Shown: piece after piece, positions 10,280-20,477 of the stretch | Layout of the letters: every line of letters begins with the position of its first letter | Numbering within the stretch: the first letter of the stretch is position 1 | Assembly (NCBI GenBank): GCA_001414485.1 | Contig: LLEY01000101.1 | Span: forward strand, 124,001 to 188,000 | From: Calycina herbarum | Lineage: Eukaryota; Ascomycota; Leotiomycetes; Helotiales; Pezizellaceae | Length of the DNA stretch: 64,000 nucleotides | Direction of reading: 5' to 3' | Made by a program: the position numbers and the translations under genes | Notes under the pieces: generated by a model | What the model was told of the DNA's origin: nothing | Databases searched by the model: none | The model's input: only the letters and a program-made list of their open reading frames with translations

Positions 10280-11601
10280 ATGGCAAAACTCAAAACCCCG
10301 GGTTTCTTTGAAGATTGGATTGATGGCTGTGGTTTGTTCTCAGCCCCACTGGACTCCCTGACCTCCTGCCACGATCCCAGGTTTCCAAGAGCATTCTATC
10401 AGAGATGCGTTATCGTTTTTGCAAAGCTGAATATAGTACGATTTGGACCTATTCAGCGATCGAGGGCTCTGAACACTGCTCTAAGCAAGCTTGCATTGTG
10501 GACGGAAGGATTTGCAGATGGCGAGCTAGATAGAGCTCTTGGGGAATCTCCTCAATTAAAGAATGCGATATTAGAGCTCTTGAGTTCTTTGGCAGTAAGC
10601 CTCATCAAAGGTCTGTTTATTCCAATCGCATTAATTTCAAAATTAACCGAATGTTCTAGTATCCTCAATGTATCTCTCGACGAAGTCTTTCCGCGCTGAA
10701 AATGATGCTTTCATATATCATCTCGAAGGACTAGAAGCTGCAAAAGGACAAGCTCAGGAGATTCTCCAGTCATTACTGGATGATGAGCTTGATAGCAGCG
10801 ACGCCGACAGCAGTTCTGAATCTGGCGACGAAGAAAACAACATTGCCAATAATCCGGCCAAAGAAATAAAAGACATCTCGATCACATCGTCAATTGTGGA
10901 AGAAATAGTACTTTACATTTCTTGCTTAATGAATCTACTTCCTACGATAGAGAGTGTACTCGAAATCCCACCGCCTCCGGAAGAGCCACCCGCCAAGACA
11001 ACATCTCTCCAGATTTCTTCTCTCGCTTTTCCTTATGTCCATCAGATAGGAGATAAGTTCAAAGAGTGTGATCGAAATCTCGCTGAAAGACTAGGCGAGG
11101 CCAATTGGCAAAGGCACAAAATTCTCAGATTACGCATGGGCAAGAAAGAGACTGAAGAGCATGAAGAAGATGCCAGCAAATCGACATTCATACCTGTTTC
11201 ATTATTTCATGATTCTGGATATGCAACGACTACGGCTACAAACCCCTCCTTTCTTACGACGCAGACAGAATCTAACTCTGGCTCTCTACGCGTTCCCGAG
11301 ACACCCCAAGAAGTTGCCACGGGAAAGCCATTTTCGTGCTTCATATGCGACCACAAACTTCGAAACATTCGAAACCGCTCGGAATGGAAGTAAGTTCCAA
11401 CATGGTTTTTTACAATTCCTTTGCGTAGCTAACAGAAGTAGAATTCACGTTTTTGCAGACATCCGTCCATATGTCTGCACTTTCGTAGAGTGCAAGAATG
11501 CGCTGCAGATGTACCCAACCAGAAAGCAGTGGGCCGACCATGAATTCTCGATTCATCTTAAAGATTCCGATAAATCACAAGTTCTTCCTCGGGTGCCTTA
11601 G
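10280..11601 (+). CDS. AcuF-type C2H2 zinc-finger protein, short form
   Basis: Three exons: 10280-10610, 10660-11389 and 11436-11601. Both introns are supported by phase. The first uses a weak GTCTGT donor. A better-looking GTAAGC donor nearby (10595) breaks the frame with this acceptor. The product (~408 aa) has a helical N-terminal part, an acidic linker (LDDELDSSDADSSSESGDEE) and a zinc-finger region. The latter reads FSCFICDHKLRNIRNRSEW, then IRPYVCTFVECKNAL and WADHEFSIHL, as in proteins annotated oxidoreductase AcuF-like C2H2 zinc finger. It stops soon after the second finger, whereas many relatives continue into more fingers or ankyrin repeats. A 23-C run follows the stop, so the 3' end may be truncated. 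Probably nuclear; role unknown. Confidence 0.65.
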
Positions 11602-12888
11602 ATAGCAGTGACATTCTTGCTGACCCCCCCCCCCCCCCCCCCCCCCATACGTCGGAAGTAGCGAGTAATCAAAAGCCTCTTACAGCTGATAATGGTTGGT
11701 CTTAGATATACTACAAGTTAATAGAAGTCTCATTAGCTAACGACATTTCGTTTAGCATACGAAATTCTAGAGGAGTTGAGAGAGGAACTTTTGTAAAAAG
11801 TAACCTGTCAGAAGAAAATAACCAAACCGCCGGATACACAAGCAGTGGCCCTCGAACCTCAAGTCAACCAAGCTTCAAAGCTTCAAGCTCCAAACATGCA
11901 AGCTCCTAACATAACTCAAGCTCAAAACATAACTCAAGCTCAAAACATCACGGGAAGAAGGAAAGGGCAGCGACATACGAGCAGCGCTGGTACTGTTGTC
12001 AATGCATGAATCCCACAGCCATGAGCAAATATACAGATTACTGCACAGAGTTCGGATGCAGGCGACAGAGATGCGAGTCATGTACATGGGAAATTCCTGT
12101 GGGACGCTGAAGGCTGTGGATTCCACTTCTTGTAAGCGAAAAATGTTGAACATAGATTCGTAAACACCAGTGAGGTACAAATAACAGGGGCAATCAAACA
12201 ATGCAATGAGAACGCATTCTCACAAAGGACTTTCACTAAAAAGTGGTCTACTGGAAGCCAGAAATGCAAGAAGAATCCCTTACATATACACTCATAATTA
12301 AAAACAGAATATATATCACTTCAACTAAAACTAAAACTAAACAGCAGCTAAGCGAGTGACCATCAAGTAGAAGAGGTCATGCCATCTGTCACCATGCTGT
12401 ATATCTGAACAATAACCATTAAATTAAATTATACCAAAGTAGCTAAAAAAAATCAAATCAATTATAATTTATACGAAGAGAGAAAGAGATTTAAGAGAAA
12501 CGAAGAACTATTCTCTTCTCTCTCCACTTGAGTAATCTGATTTTCCTAATACAATGTTATTTAATAGATACTTTTTAGGTGACAATGACAACGGCTCGTC
12601 CTAGTTGATTGTGAGGGAAGTGATAAAGCTTTTGAGTTCAGCTTTCTGACTGCTCTTTTCTATGCAGGCTATTGATAGAACTGCTCTGGCGCATGATTCA
12701 TATGAATGTATACACCCTCAAAGCACACAACTTGCAATGAACAAATCATGAATATCCACACTAGTGGTTTGGCGGAGGCATCAGCAACACGATCAAAAAG
12801 TGATGGACGAAAGAAGACGGAAAACGACGAGACACCAAAGGCCCAACTGCAATTAATCTACCAAAACTAAACATCTATCATAACCTCC
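11602..12888. other. non-coding stretch with poly-C and minisatellite
   Basis: No gene supported. It contains a homopolymer of 23 C at 11624-11646 and a small 18-bp minisatellite (unit AACTCAAGCTCAAAACAT, two exact plus degenerate copies) at about 11884-11948. AT-rich sequence follows to the 3' end of the Spo7 gene. Confidence 0.5.
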
Positions 12889-14274
12889 CTACTTGCCCCT
12901 CCCCCTTCCACTCCCCTTTCTCGAAACCCCCGATTTCACCCCCGTAGCCCTCGACAAACTCGATTTCGCAGAATCACTCTTATCTCCTCCAGCCGATCCA
13001 GGTCGATCCAACTCCACAGAACTGATACTCGTGAAACTACTCTCCCTAACAAGTGGAGAGCGAACCTCCGGAGTCGCAGAACGAGAGCCAGAAGGGGTAA
13101 GTTTTGCCCCCGCACTAACAGTCTTCTTCCGTCGTCTCTCGGAAGCACTGGATGCATTACTACCACGTCTCACCCTCCCAGTAGAAGAATGTCCATCATC
13201 AGCTTCAAGTTGTGGTGTCGTACTCCTCGACGAATTCCGAGAATGCGATCCCGCACGCACACTACTACTCCTTGTCCGTTTCTGTTCCTTATCTAAAACC
13301 GAACCGTGTCGATGAACCGAATGGTGTTGATGATGTACCTTCTCTGGATCAGAAGTCTTTCCTTTATTCCACCCTCGATAGCCTGTCCACCAAAGCCATC
13401 CGCCTTGTTCCTTTGCGAATTTCCGATCGCGCGCTTTCATGATCTTGAGGAGGTTGGCGCGACGCTCGTTTTCTTTCTCCCAGTATTCGGTGCGGTATAT
13501 ATCCCAGTTCTCGCGGAAACTGGGCGAGAAGGGTTTAGGGAGGAGGAGAAGCTTGATGTAATCCCCGCCTGGCTCTAGATCCTCTTCATGTCCTGCATCG
13601 TCATCCTCACTTATGTTTGGTAATGCGTGATGACCGGTGCCCTTCTCTTGCACCTTCTCCGACTCTTTTAATGCCGTGCGATCCACGAATCGATACGAAC
13701 TGCCGCTGCTACCAGAAAAGAGCCCATAGGAGAATAGAAATCTTAATGTAGATACTATCTCCCTCCACATTGGCTGTTTGATCACAACGAGTTTGCAGTT
13801 GAAAACTCGAAGTCCGCGATTCGTCGTGTACACCCATCTTCGAGGCCATCGTATCCCCCTCGACCATGTTCCTGTTCCCCATACTAGAATGCCTGTGACT
13901 ATGCCACCCCCCAAACACACCTTCTCTGTAACCTCCACAACCCAGTATACCGAGCCCCCAACGCCTCTACCATCTTCTCGTGGTTTGAAGAACAGCGCGT
14001 AACTAAAATAGACCAGCCATAACCCGAGAAGTGTTAGGAAGAATGTATGCTGCCGCCGCCTCGTTCGTAGTTGGAGCCATTGTGCTCGTAAGGACGCTTC
14101 GAGGATCAAGAGGTTGAGATATATCTGGGGCGGAGAGGAGGGCAGATTTGCCAGTGGATCTGGGAGAGGAGAGGAGGCTGGAGCTTCGGTGACGATTATG
14201 GGGGTTGTTGGAGGGGGGTCGATGTTGGTCCCTGGTGGAGGAGCTCCCTTGACTATTTGGTCTAGATTCGACAT
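12889..14274 (-). CDS. SPO7: Nem1-Spo7 phosphatase regulatory subunit Spo7
   Basis: Single-exon gene of 461 aa. The diagnostic Spo7 block IYLNLLILEASLRAQWLQLRTRRRQHTFF is followed by two membrane segments (TLLGLWLVYFSYALFF and VCLGGGIVTGILVWGTG). After these comes the conserved RPRRWVYTTNRGLRVFNCKLVVIKQP-like stretch. The N-terminus is Pro-rich, and the long Ser/Arg-rich tail is typical of filamentous-fungal Spo7. Spo7 anchors the Nem1 phosphatase at the nuclear envelope/ER. There the complex dephosphorylates the lipin Pah1, controlling phosphatidic acid, membrane growth and lipid storage. It is divergent to the CLD1-like gene across about 800 bp. Confidence 0.85.
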   Translation of the reverse strand: MSNLDQIVKGAPPPGTNIDPPPTTPIIVTEAPASSPLPDPLANLPSSPPQIYLNLLILEASLRAQWLQLRTRRRQHTFFLTLLGLWLVYFSYALFFKPREDGRGVGGSVYWVVEVTEKVCLGGGIVTGILVWGTGTWSRGIRWPRRWVYTTNRGLRVFNCKLVVIKQPMWREIVSTLRFLFSYGLFSGSSGSSYRFVDRTALKESEKVQEKGTGHHALPNISEDDDAGHEEDLEPGGDYIKLLLLPKPFSPSFRENWDIYRTEYWEKENERRANLLKIMKARDRKFAKEQGGWLWWTGYRGWNKGKTSDPEKVHHQHHSVHRHGSVLDKEQKRTRSSSVRAGSHSRNSSRSTTPQLEADDGHSSTGRVRRGSNASSASERRRKKTVSAGAKLTPSGSRSATPEVRSPLVRESSFTSISSVELDRPGSAGGDKSDSAKSSLSRATGVKSGVSRKGSGRGRGK

Positions 14275-15089
14275 GATGCGAAGCTCAGGTTGGTTCGTTA
14301 TTGGGAAATCATTTTGTTTCAGAACTGGGTTGTGAGAGCACAGAGAGGGAGATTTTGAAGTCTGGGGAAATGCGCAGGTGCTTTTGGAGCTGTGAGGTAT
14401 GGTTGATCCCAGCCAAGGTCACCTCGGCGCTCAACGACCGTGATCAGCACAAGCTTTCTTTGAGCCTCACGATGCAGTGCAGCCCCACCTCCGTACACAT
14501 AAGGTTGGTGGTATACAGTAGGAACTTCAATCTCAAATTAGAAGTCTCCCATAAATGTACACGTCATTGAAGTTCCATATAACAAATCAGAACAATTGCT
14601 GTACGAATTAATTTTATTGCCTGATACTCGTATGCGAATGCGATCACGACCGGGGAATGCGGAGGGTGAATAAAGTCCACTCAGGCGGTCGCGGGCCAAC
14701 TTAAGTCCGCAGGTACGCGGAGGAAAGGCCACTCACCACCAGCACTGATGAAAGAATGAAGCATTTTGGAGAGAAACAGCTGCCAAATACGGGAATTAAT
14801 GCAGAAGAGTTCATCCAGTTCAATGTTTGGAATTGACCAACACCGTCTCACTCGACCCCTTGAATGTTCTGGCTTATTCCAGCTTCAATCGGACCTCAAT
14901 TGCGCTGACCACAACACCATTTCCGAAGCGCATCGTCATCGACCGGAACGAAAATAAAGGTGGTGAATCCGCTCCTTCGCCACGCGTTTAACAATTAAGT
15001 CCGGACGCCCAGACGAAACAAAACAAAACTCCCTCCCACAAGTTCTCGAGAGGCAATCCGTTTGCTTCTCACCTACTACATCCTCCACA
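14275..15089. other. divergent promoter region
   Basis: About 0.8 kb between the divergent SPO7 and CLD1-like genes. I see no repeat or RNA gene; it presumably holds both promoters. Confidence 0.35.
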
Positions 15090-16817
15090 TTGTATCAACC
15101 CACGTTCCCGTCGCTATTGTTGCGATCACTTCCCACCGACGCCCTCTCTGGACGCTCTGCCATCCCCCGCCTGAGAACACTCAACACCAAGGCCGAAGCG
15201 CATTCGTATTCTTACTCCACCATGTCGGCCTCTGAGCGATCAGACTCTCCCTCGAATCGAACTCAACAACCCATCCTTGCTTCGCAGCGCGCAAAGCAGA
15301 ATGGCGAGATCCCGCCGAAACCCCAATACTTTCCTCTCGGATACAAGGCGGGACTCAGTCAATGGTGGGCTAGCATATCACCAGCAATAGCGGAACACAA
15401 TGTGCTTGCATTCATACCACACCTCCAAAAGCCACCTACACATACCCAAACTGGCTCTGCGCCGGTGTCCGCGAGACATTCCTCCTCTTCAATCGACATA
15501 GACCCCGCGAGGGAATCCGCCCCAGTTAGAACAAACTCCATCAACGATCCCCACGGTCCAAGATCATGGCATTCGAATCTGATCAAGTTGAGCGGCAATG
15601 ACAGAGCTCTGAATGAGTTTTCCGTAGAGAGAACGGGAGAGGAAGTCGAGGAGAACCTCGTCATGCTACACGGATATGGTGCTGGTCTTGGTTTCTTCTA
15701 CAAGAATTTCGAGGGCCTCAGTCGAGTCCCAGGATGGAAAATATACGCTTTAGATATGCTGGGAATGGGACGAAGCAGTCGGCCAACTTTTAAAATCCAT
15801 GCCAAAGATCAAGCTGGAAAGATTACAGAAGCCGAGAACTGGTTTATCGATGCCCTGGAAGAGTGGCGAATCCTCAAGAAAATCGACAAATTTACGCTCT
15901 TGGGACATAGTATGGGAGGATACATGGCAGTTGCATATGCTTTGAAATATCCCGGGCGTCTCAACAAGCTCATTTTAGCTTCACCAGTAGGAATACCCGA
16001 AGATCCGTACGCCATGCAAGCGGACATGCCAGAACCTGGAGATTCAACAATGGCAAATGAGTTTACACAAGATCAAGAAAATGATATTGTCAAGCAAAAT
16101 GGCAATCTAAAAACGAATGGTGATAATAACAATTTCCTCAACGCACGCTCGAAAGCAGAAGCCAAAAAGGACTCAAAAGACCCGCCGCGCAAACCTCTCC
16201 CAAAATGGCTCACCTATCTTTGGGATGCGAATATTTCTCCATTCAGTATTGTGCGCTGGACTGGTCCGTTAGGCCCACGGTTTGTGTCTGGCTGGACTTC
16301 TAGACGATTTTCACATCTACCAGATCAAGAATCCGAGGCTTTGCATCACTACGCATACTCCCTCTTTCGCCAAAAGGGAAGTGGAGAATACGCTCTTGCT
16401 TACATTCTTGCACCTGGAGCCTTCGCTCGAAGCCCGTTAATCCGAAGAATTCAAGGTGTTGGTCGACAACCTCTTCACCCTCCCACATCACAAAATCCAT
16501 CTTCTTCATCCCTATCCTCGTCCACCAAAACAGCATTAAAGGAGACTGGCATCCCAATTATCATGATGTATGGTGAGAACGATTGGATGGACGTCGCAGG
16601 CGGTTTCGCCGCCGAGCAAAAGCTTAAAGAAGAGAGAGAGAAAGCTCTGAAGAACGCAAGTGATGAGGAGCGAAAGAATGAGAATGGTAGCGCCAAAGTC
16701 TTGATTATCAAGAAAGCTGGTCATCACGTTTACCTGGATGGTTGGGAAGAATTTAATGAAGTGATGAGGGAAGAAATGGAGGAGACGAAGAAGGAAACTA
16801 AGGCGAGGGGAATTTAG
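15090..16817 (+). CDS. CLD1: mitochondrial alpha/beta hydrolase, CLD1/ABHD5 type
   Basis: Single exon, 575 aa. The N-terminus is Arg/Ser-rich and nearly free of acidic residues (RSLPTDALSGRSAIPRLRTLN), like a mitochondrial presequence. The hydrolase core contains LHGYGAGLGFFYKNFEGL (oxyanion region), the nucleophile elbow GHSMGG with Ser near residue 273, the acid loop MYGENDWMDV, and GHHVYLDGWEEF near residue 543. The last gives the catalytic His and an HX4D box, as in the ABHD4/5, Ict1 and Cld1 family. Yeast Cld1 removes an acyl chain from cardiolipin to allow remodelling. A related phospholipid acyl-hydrolase or acyltransferase role is expected. A second methionine (MSASERSDS, about 15222) could give a form without the presequence. 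Confidence 0.75.
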   Translation: MYQPTFPSLLLRSLPTDALSGRSAIPRLRTLNTKAEAHSYSYSTMSASERSDSPSNRTQQPILASQRAKQNGEIPPKPQYFPLGYKAGLSQWWASISPAIAEHNVLAFIPHLQKPPTHTQTGSAPVSARHSSSSIDIDPARESAPVRTNSINDPHGPRSWHSNLIKLSGNDRALNEFSVERTGEEVEENLVMLHGYGAGLGFFYKNFEGLSRVPGWKIYALDMLGMGRSSRPTFKIHAKDQAGKITEAENWFIDALEEWRILKKIDKFTLLGHSMGGYMAVAYALKYPGRLNKLILASPVGIPEDPYAMQADMPEPGDSTMANEFTQDQENDIVKQNGNLKTNGDNNNFLNARSKAEAKKDSKDPPRKPLPKWLTYLWDANISPFSIVRWTGPLGPRFVSGWTSRRFSHLPDQESEALHHYAYSLFRQKGSGEYALAYILAPGAFARSPLIRRIQGVGRQPLHPPTSQNPSSSSLSSSTKTALKETGIPIIMMYGENDWMDVAGGFAAEQKLKEEREKALKNASDEERKNENGSAKVLIIKKAGHHVYLDGWEEFNEVMREEMEETKKETKARGI

Positions 16818-17126
16818 GTAGGGGGTTTGCATTTCATTAGGAGTTTTAGGGGGTGGGTGGAGTTTCGGGTTGAGGATTTATATGAGAGCAAGACTTGAAA
16901 ATAGTTGTACTAATACCTGGTAGAGCATCTAGACATCGTTGGGGCGACATAGCATACATGGCGCGGATAGACTGCTGCTTAATTCATTTCGTACATTGAA
17001 CGACATGTACCGTTTCTTATCCTATCTCTTTCGCGTCCTGTCTGATCTTATTTCTCGTTCTCTCGGTTCTGTCGTTTCATTTTCCTCGAGCTCTCTTTCC
17101 CGCCCTTCTCTTCCCTCTGATCTCCC

Positions 17127-17851
17127 CTAGTGAACTAAATCATACTCATGAATAGCCTGGACCTTCGCAGCCGAAGCACTCGTCTATTCAACAATTAGCA
17201 CGACCCCCCTATATCCCCTCTCCCTCCAATTATATGTTAAGAAAATAACTCACAGGATCAAACCGATACCCTACCCACTCCCCCACCAACCTCTTCGCCA
17301 ACTCCAACCCAATAACCCGTTGTCCTAAACACAACACCTGCGCATCATTACTCAATATCGCCCGCTCAACCGAGAAACTATCGTGCGCTGTGACGGCGCG
17401 GATGCCGGTTACTTTGTTGGCTGAGATGGCGACGCCGAGGCCGGTGCCGCAGATTAGGAGGGCGCGGTCTGCTTTGCCTTCTTTTACTTGGAGTGCTGCG
17501 TCGACTGCGAAATGGGGGTAGGCTTTTTTGTCGTCTGCCGAGTGAGGGCCGACGTCGTGGATTTCGAGGACGTTGGGGTTGGAGCGGAGGAGGGTTGTTA
17601 GGGCTGCTTTGTATTCGTAGCCGGCTGGGAAAGGGGGTGGTTAGTTTTCCCAATGATAGCTTTTGGGAAAGAACGAAGTGAAGGGTAGAAGCGAGGGAAT
17701 AGGGGAGTTGTGCAAGAGTGTTTGTCGTTCCGGATCGAGTTCTATCCTATCTTTGAGGGTATGTCAAGAAATAACAAAATGAAACACTTCTCTTACCATC
17801 ATCCCCACCAACCACTATCCTTAACTTCTTAGGCTGTTCTGTCTCCGCCAT
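17127..17851 (-). CDS. rpiB: RpiB-type sugar-phosphate isomerase
   Basis: Three exons: 17797-17851, 17254-17624 and 17127-17183. Splice phases fit. The product is ~160 aa (normal RpiB/LacAB length). It starts [24 protein letters not shown], where bacterial RpiB has GSDHAG. The active-site block [20 protein letters not shown] contains the catalytic Cys of CGTG, and [26 protein letters not shown] follows. The family interconverts aldose and ketose 5-phosphates or 4-phosphates. In Yarrowia an RpiB homologue (EYI2) isomerises erythrulose-4-phosphate to erythrose-4-phosphate. The divergent neighbour is a triose-phosphate-isomerase-like gene, the EYI1 counterpart. This pairing points to tetritol/tetrose catabolism rather than the pentose phosphate pathway. 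Confidence 0.88.
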
Positions 17852-18587
17852 CTGGGTCTTCCAAGTTTATGTGGGGTAAGGTGTACAGAATGGACACTGT
17901 GGGGTAATTATCCGAAGGTACGTATATCTCGTGAACTATCCTGCGCAACGTTCAAAAGGTTGCAAGAAAGGTGGAGTAGCAAATTTTGAGAAGATGAAGA
18001 GAGGAAAGACATGATGAGTCTTTTTTTGGGTTGTTCATGATTGATTCCTCTGGATAAATGATGTTATACCCGGGAACGAACCCCGCGTGGGGCAAAATTT
18101 CAGAGGGGTGAGAATCGGAAGTACAAATTTGGTAAGCCGTGGGTACCCCGCTATTTGGAGTTCAGTATTGTTCTTTCCCCAGGAATTGTTTCTATTTTTG
18201 GGTTCTTTCTCTCAAGTGTCTCGAGTCCTTCCCGAAAATCTATACCATAAGTCACTTGGTTTTCCCGATAGGCTGGGATTGTAGCTTTTTGGAAGACAAG
18301 GAGTAGGAAGTTCGGCGAGGTGGGTGATCGATCCAGGAAGTGATTCCAAAGTGCTTGATAGTCTTCTGAACGACCTTGGAAAACTCGTTGTCCATGTTCA
18401 TTGCAGTGTCCTCATTTTGAGTCCGTCGTCGCCTTTGACGCAATAACAAAAAACCCGTAACCCAAGCAAGATTTCAGAACCCTCCCACTTTTACAGGTCA
18501 GTGGCCTGATAGTTCACCAATTTCAGGCCAGCAAATTCATCTAACAACAAATTTATCTGACACAATATCAGTACTCATCTCAGCAAA
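17852..18587. promoter_or_regulatory. shared divergent promoter, RpiB / TIM-like pair
   Basis: 736 bp between the start codons of the divergent rpiB and TIM-like genes, with no other gene. Such an arrangement would allow co-regulation of two enzymes acting in sequence. No specific operator could be recognised by eye. Confidence 0.4.
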
Positions 18588-19421
18588 ATGACCTCCCCAC
18601 CCCCACGAAAACGCACCTTAGGAATATCCCTAAAACTCTACTTCACACCCTCCCAGACCCTCATATACTACCAATCCCTCGCCCCCCTCATCGCCCTAGC
18701 AAGTTCAAAAAACATCCACCTCTTCCTCATCCCTTCAATAATCTCCCTACCCCTTCTCCTCCAACTCAACAACCCACAAAATCCAAATATTCAACTCCCC
18801 GCCGATCTAGCCCAATCAATCACCGAATCAGAACAAGAACTCGGTCTCGGAGCCCAAGATTGTTCTCCTTTCTCAAGCGGAGCTTACACAGGTGAAATTT
18901 CTCCTCTAGAACTCTCGCTTCTGGGATGTTCGCTTGTGGAATTGGGACATGCAGAAAGGAGAAGGCTTTTTGGGGAGACGGATGAGAAGGTTGCTGCGAA
19001 GGCGAGAGCTGTTCTGGAGAATGAGATGGTTCCTTTGATCTGTATCGGAGAGAAAAATCATGGGAGTACCGATGAGGCCGTGATGGAATGTAGACCGCAA
19101 ATCAGATCTATATTGGATGTCCTCAGTGCTGTGGAAGAAGAGAAAGGAGAGAAAATGGAGGTTATTTTTGCGTATGAACCTGTTTGGGCTATTGGACAAC
19201 CTGCTCCGGCTAGTGCGGGGTACGTTGTAGATGTTGTCAAGAGATTGAGAGGGATTTGTGATGAGAGGGGGAGGAATGAAGTAAGATTTCTGTATGGAGG
19301 GAGTGCTGGGCCGGGGACCTTTGAGGATATGAAAGAGGGCGTTGATGGGCTATTTTTGGGGAGGTTTGCGCATGATATTGAGAGTGTGAGGGGGGTTATT
19401 GAGGAGGTTGCTAAAGAGTAG
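18588..19421 (+). CDS. triose-phosphate-isomerase-like, probable erythrulose-1-phosphate isomerase
   Basis: Single exon, 277 aa, slightly longer than housekeeping TIM (~250). The TIM catalytic set is present: Lys in GISLKLYF (the usual N-x-K is S-x-K here), His in VELGHAERRRLFGE, and the loop-6 Glu in FAYEPVWAIGQPAPAS. The phosphate grip RFLYGGSAGPG and GLFLGRFAHD follow. The deviating first motif and low overall similarity to glycolytic TIM argue for a paralog. TIM-like enzymes next to RpiB homologues convert L-erythrulose-1-phosphate to D-erythrulose-4-phosphate (EryH in bacteria, EYI1 in Yarrowia). That substrate is inferred from context here. Confidence 0.8.
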   Translation: MTSPPPRKRTLGISLKLYFTPSQTLIYYQSLAPLIALASSKNIHLFLIPSIISLPLLLQLNNPQNPNIQLPADLAQSITESEQELGLGAQDCSPFSSGAYTGEISPLELSLLGCSLVELGHAERRRLFGETDEKVAAKARAVLENEMVPLICIGEKNHGSTDEAVMECRPQIRSILDVLSAVEEEKGEKMEVIFAYEPVWAIGQPAPASAGYVVDVVKRLRGICDERGRNEVRFLYGGSAGPGTFEDMKEGVDGLFLGRFAHDIESVRGVIEEVAKE

Positions 19422-20477
19422 TGTGGCTCACTCTGTCTGGCTGAGGGTTTATGTATGCAAAGTCCTCGGTAACCATAATGAAGCTTCATCTAAAATAAAC
19501 ACCTACAGACTCAAAGGTTGTGATTTTGATATCGCTTGGCTTCAATTTCACCTAAAACGCAAGTCAACAGAGCGTACTGTTAGAAAAAAAATGCAGGAAT
19601 GAACTTGAGCTCTTGCCGATGAAATTAAGGAAATGATTTCCCGTCGTATTGTTTTTTGAGTTTGATAGAACACTCATTACCGCCCTTCCCGTTTCTTGTC
19701 AGCTTGTCAGCTAGCACTTTTTGCCTGATACGAGCCCTCCTATCGTTGGGGAGCACTCGAGGTTATCTAAGCGCAGAAGATCCCAACAAAGAAAGGGAAA
19801 GAGAGAGTTTGGGCTCGAGGCCAAATTCATGATTATATGGAGATGTTTACGTCAGATACTAATCGTTATCGTAAAGCAATATCTCGCAGTGAGTTACTCG
19901 ATCAAGAAGATGCTTTTCTTGGAGTACTCCGTACAAAAGTCCGGACCCAGCACGGACAACCGCTTCCCTGCGAAAAAATATTTATCGGAACACTATTTCC
20001 TCCGAGAGCCAATCATCACACTCTAGTACCTGGAAAGTGGAGAGGTAGATCTTACCCAATTAGCTTTAGTTGTGGATAGACGACTGCCGCAGTAAGTGAC
20101 CAATCATGAAGCGCTCCGCGTTCGCATCAAAGTTGTATTCTCAGCTTGACACTTTCTTTACCACTGTCTGAATCAAGTGATGTCGCCCTGGCTGAGCAAT
20201 TTACTGTGCGCTTGATTTGTTAGCAATGGCATAATGCATACCAACATGATTATCAAGCTATCAAATAAGGTTCGCTGAGCTCATTGGTGCATCCAACCCA
20301 AGTGGGTGGGTTCGGCTCCCATTTTACGCAAAACCGGTGAATCAATAAAGTCTGTCCGATCCCCTCCTTCACTCGCGTTTTACTATTTATTTCTTAGACA
20401 CCTTGGATTTCTACTTTTCCTCAAACCTCTCCTCAAACCAAAAAGCTCCTTTTCAGTAAGCGCTAATAACCTCAAAA
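19422..20477. other. intergenic, nothing recognised
   Basis: About 1 kb without a convincing gene, RNA or repeat between the TIM-like gene and the FAD oxidoreductase. The last ~150 bp are pyrimidine-rich, as expected for a fungal promoter/5' UTR. Confidence 0.35.

Noticed and set aside
12893..13578. Plus-strand open frames opposite SPO7
   Set aside because: They are shadows of the Ser/Arg-rich Spo7 tail and lack any family pattern.
18060..18110. Possible B box on the minus strand (GGTTCGTTCCC)
   Set aside because: The T stem does not pair and no A box lies upstream, so no tRNA is called.
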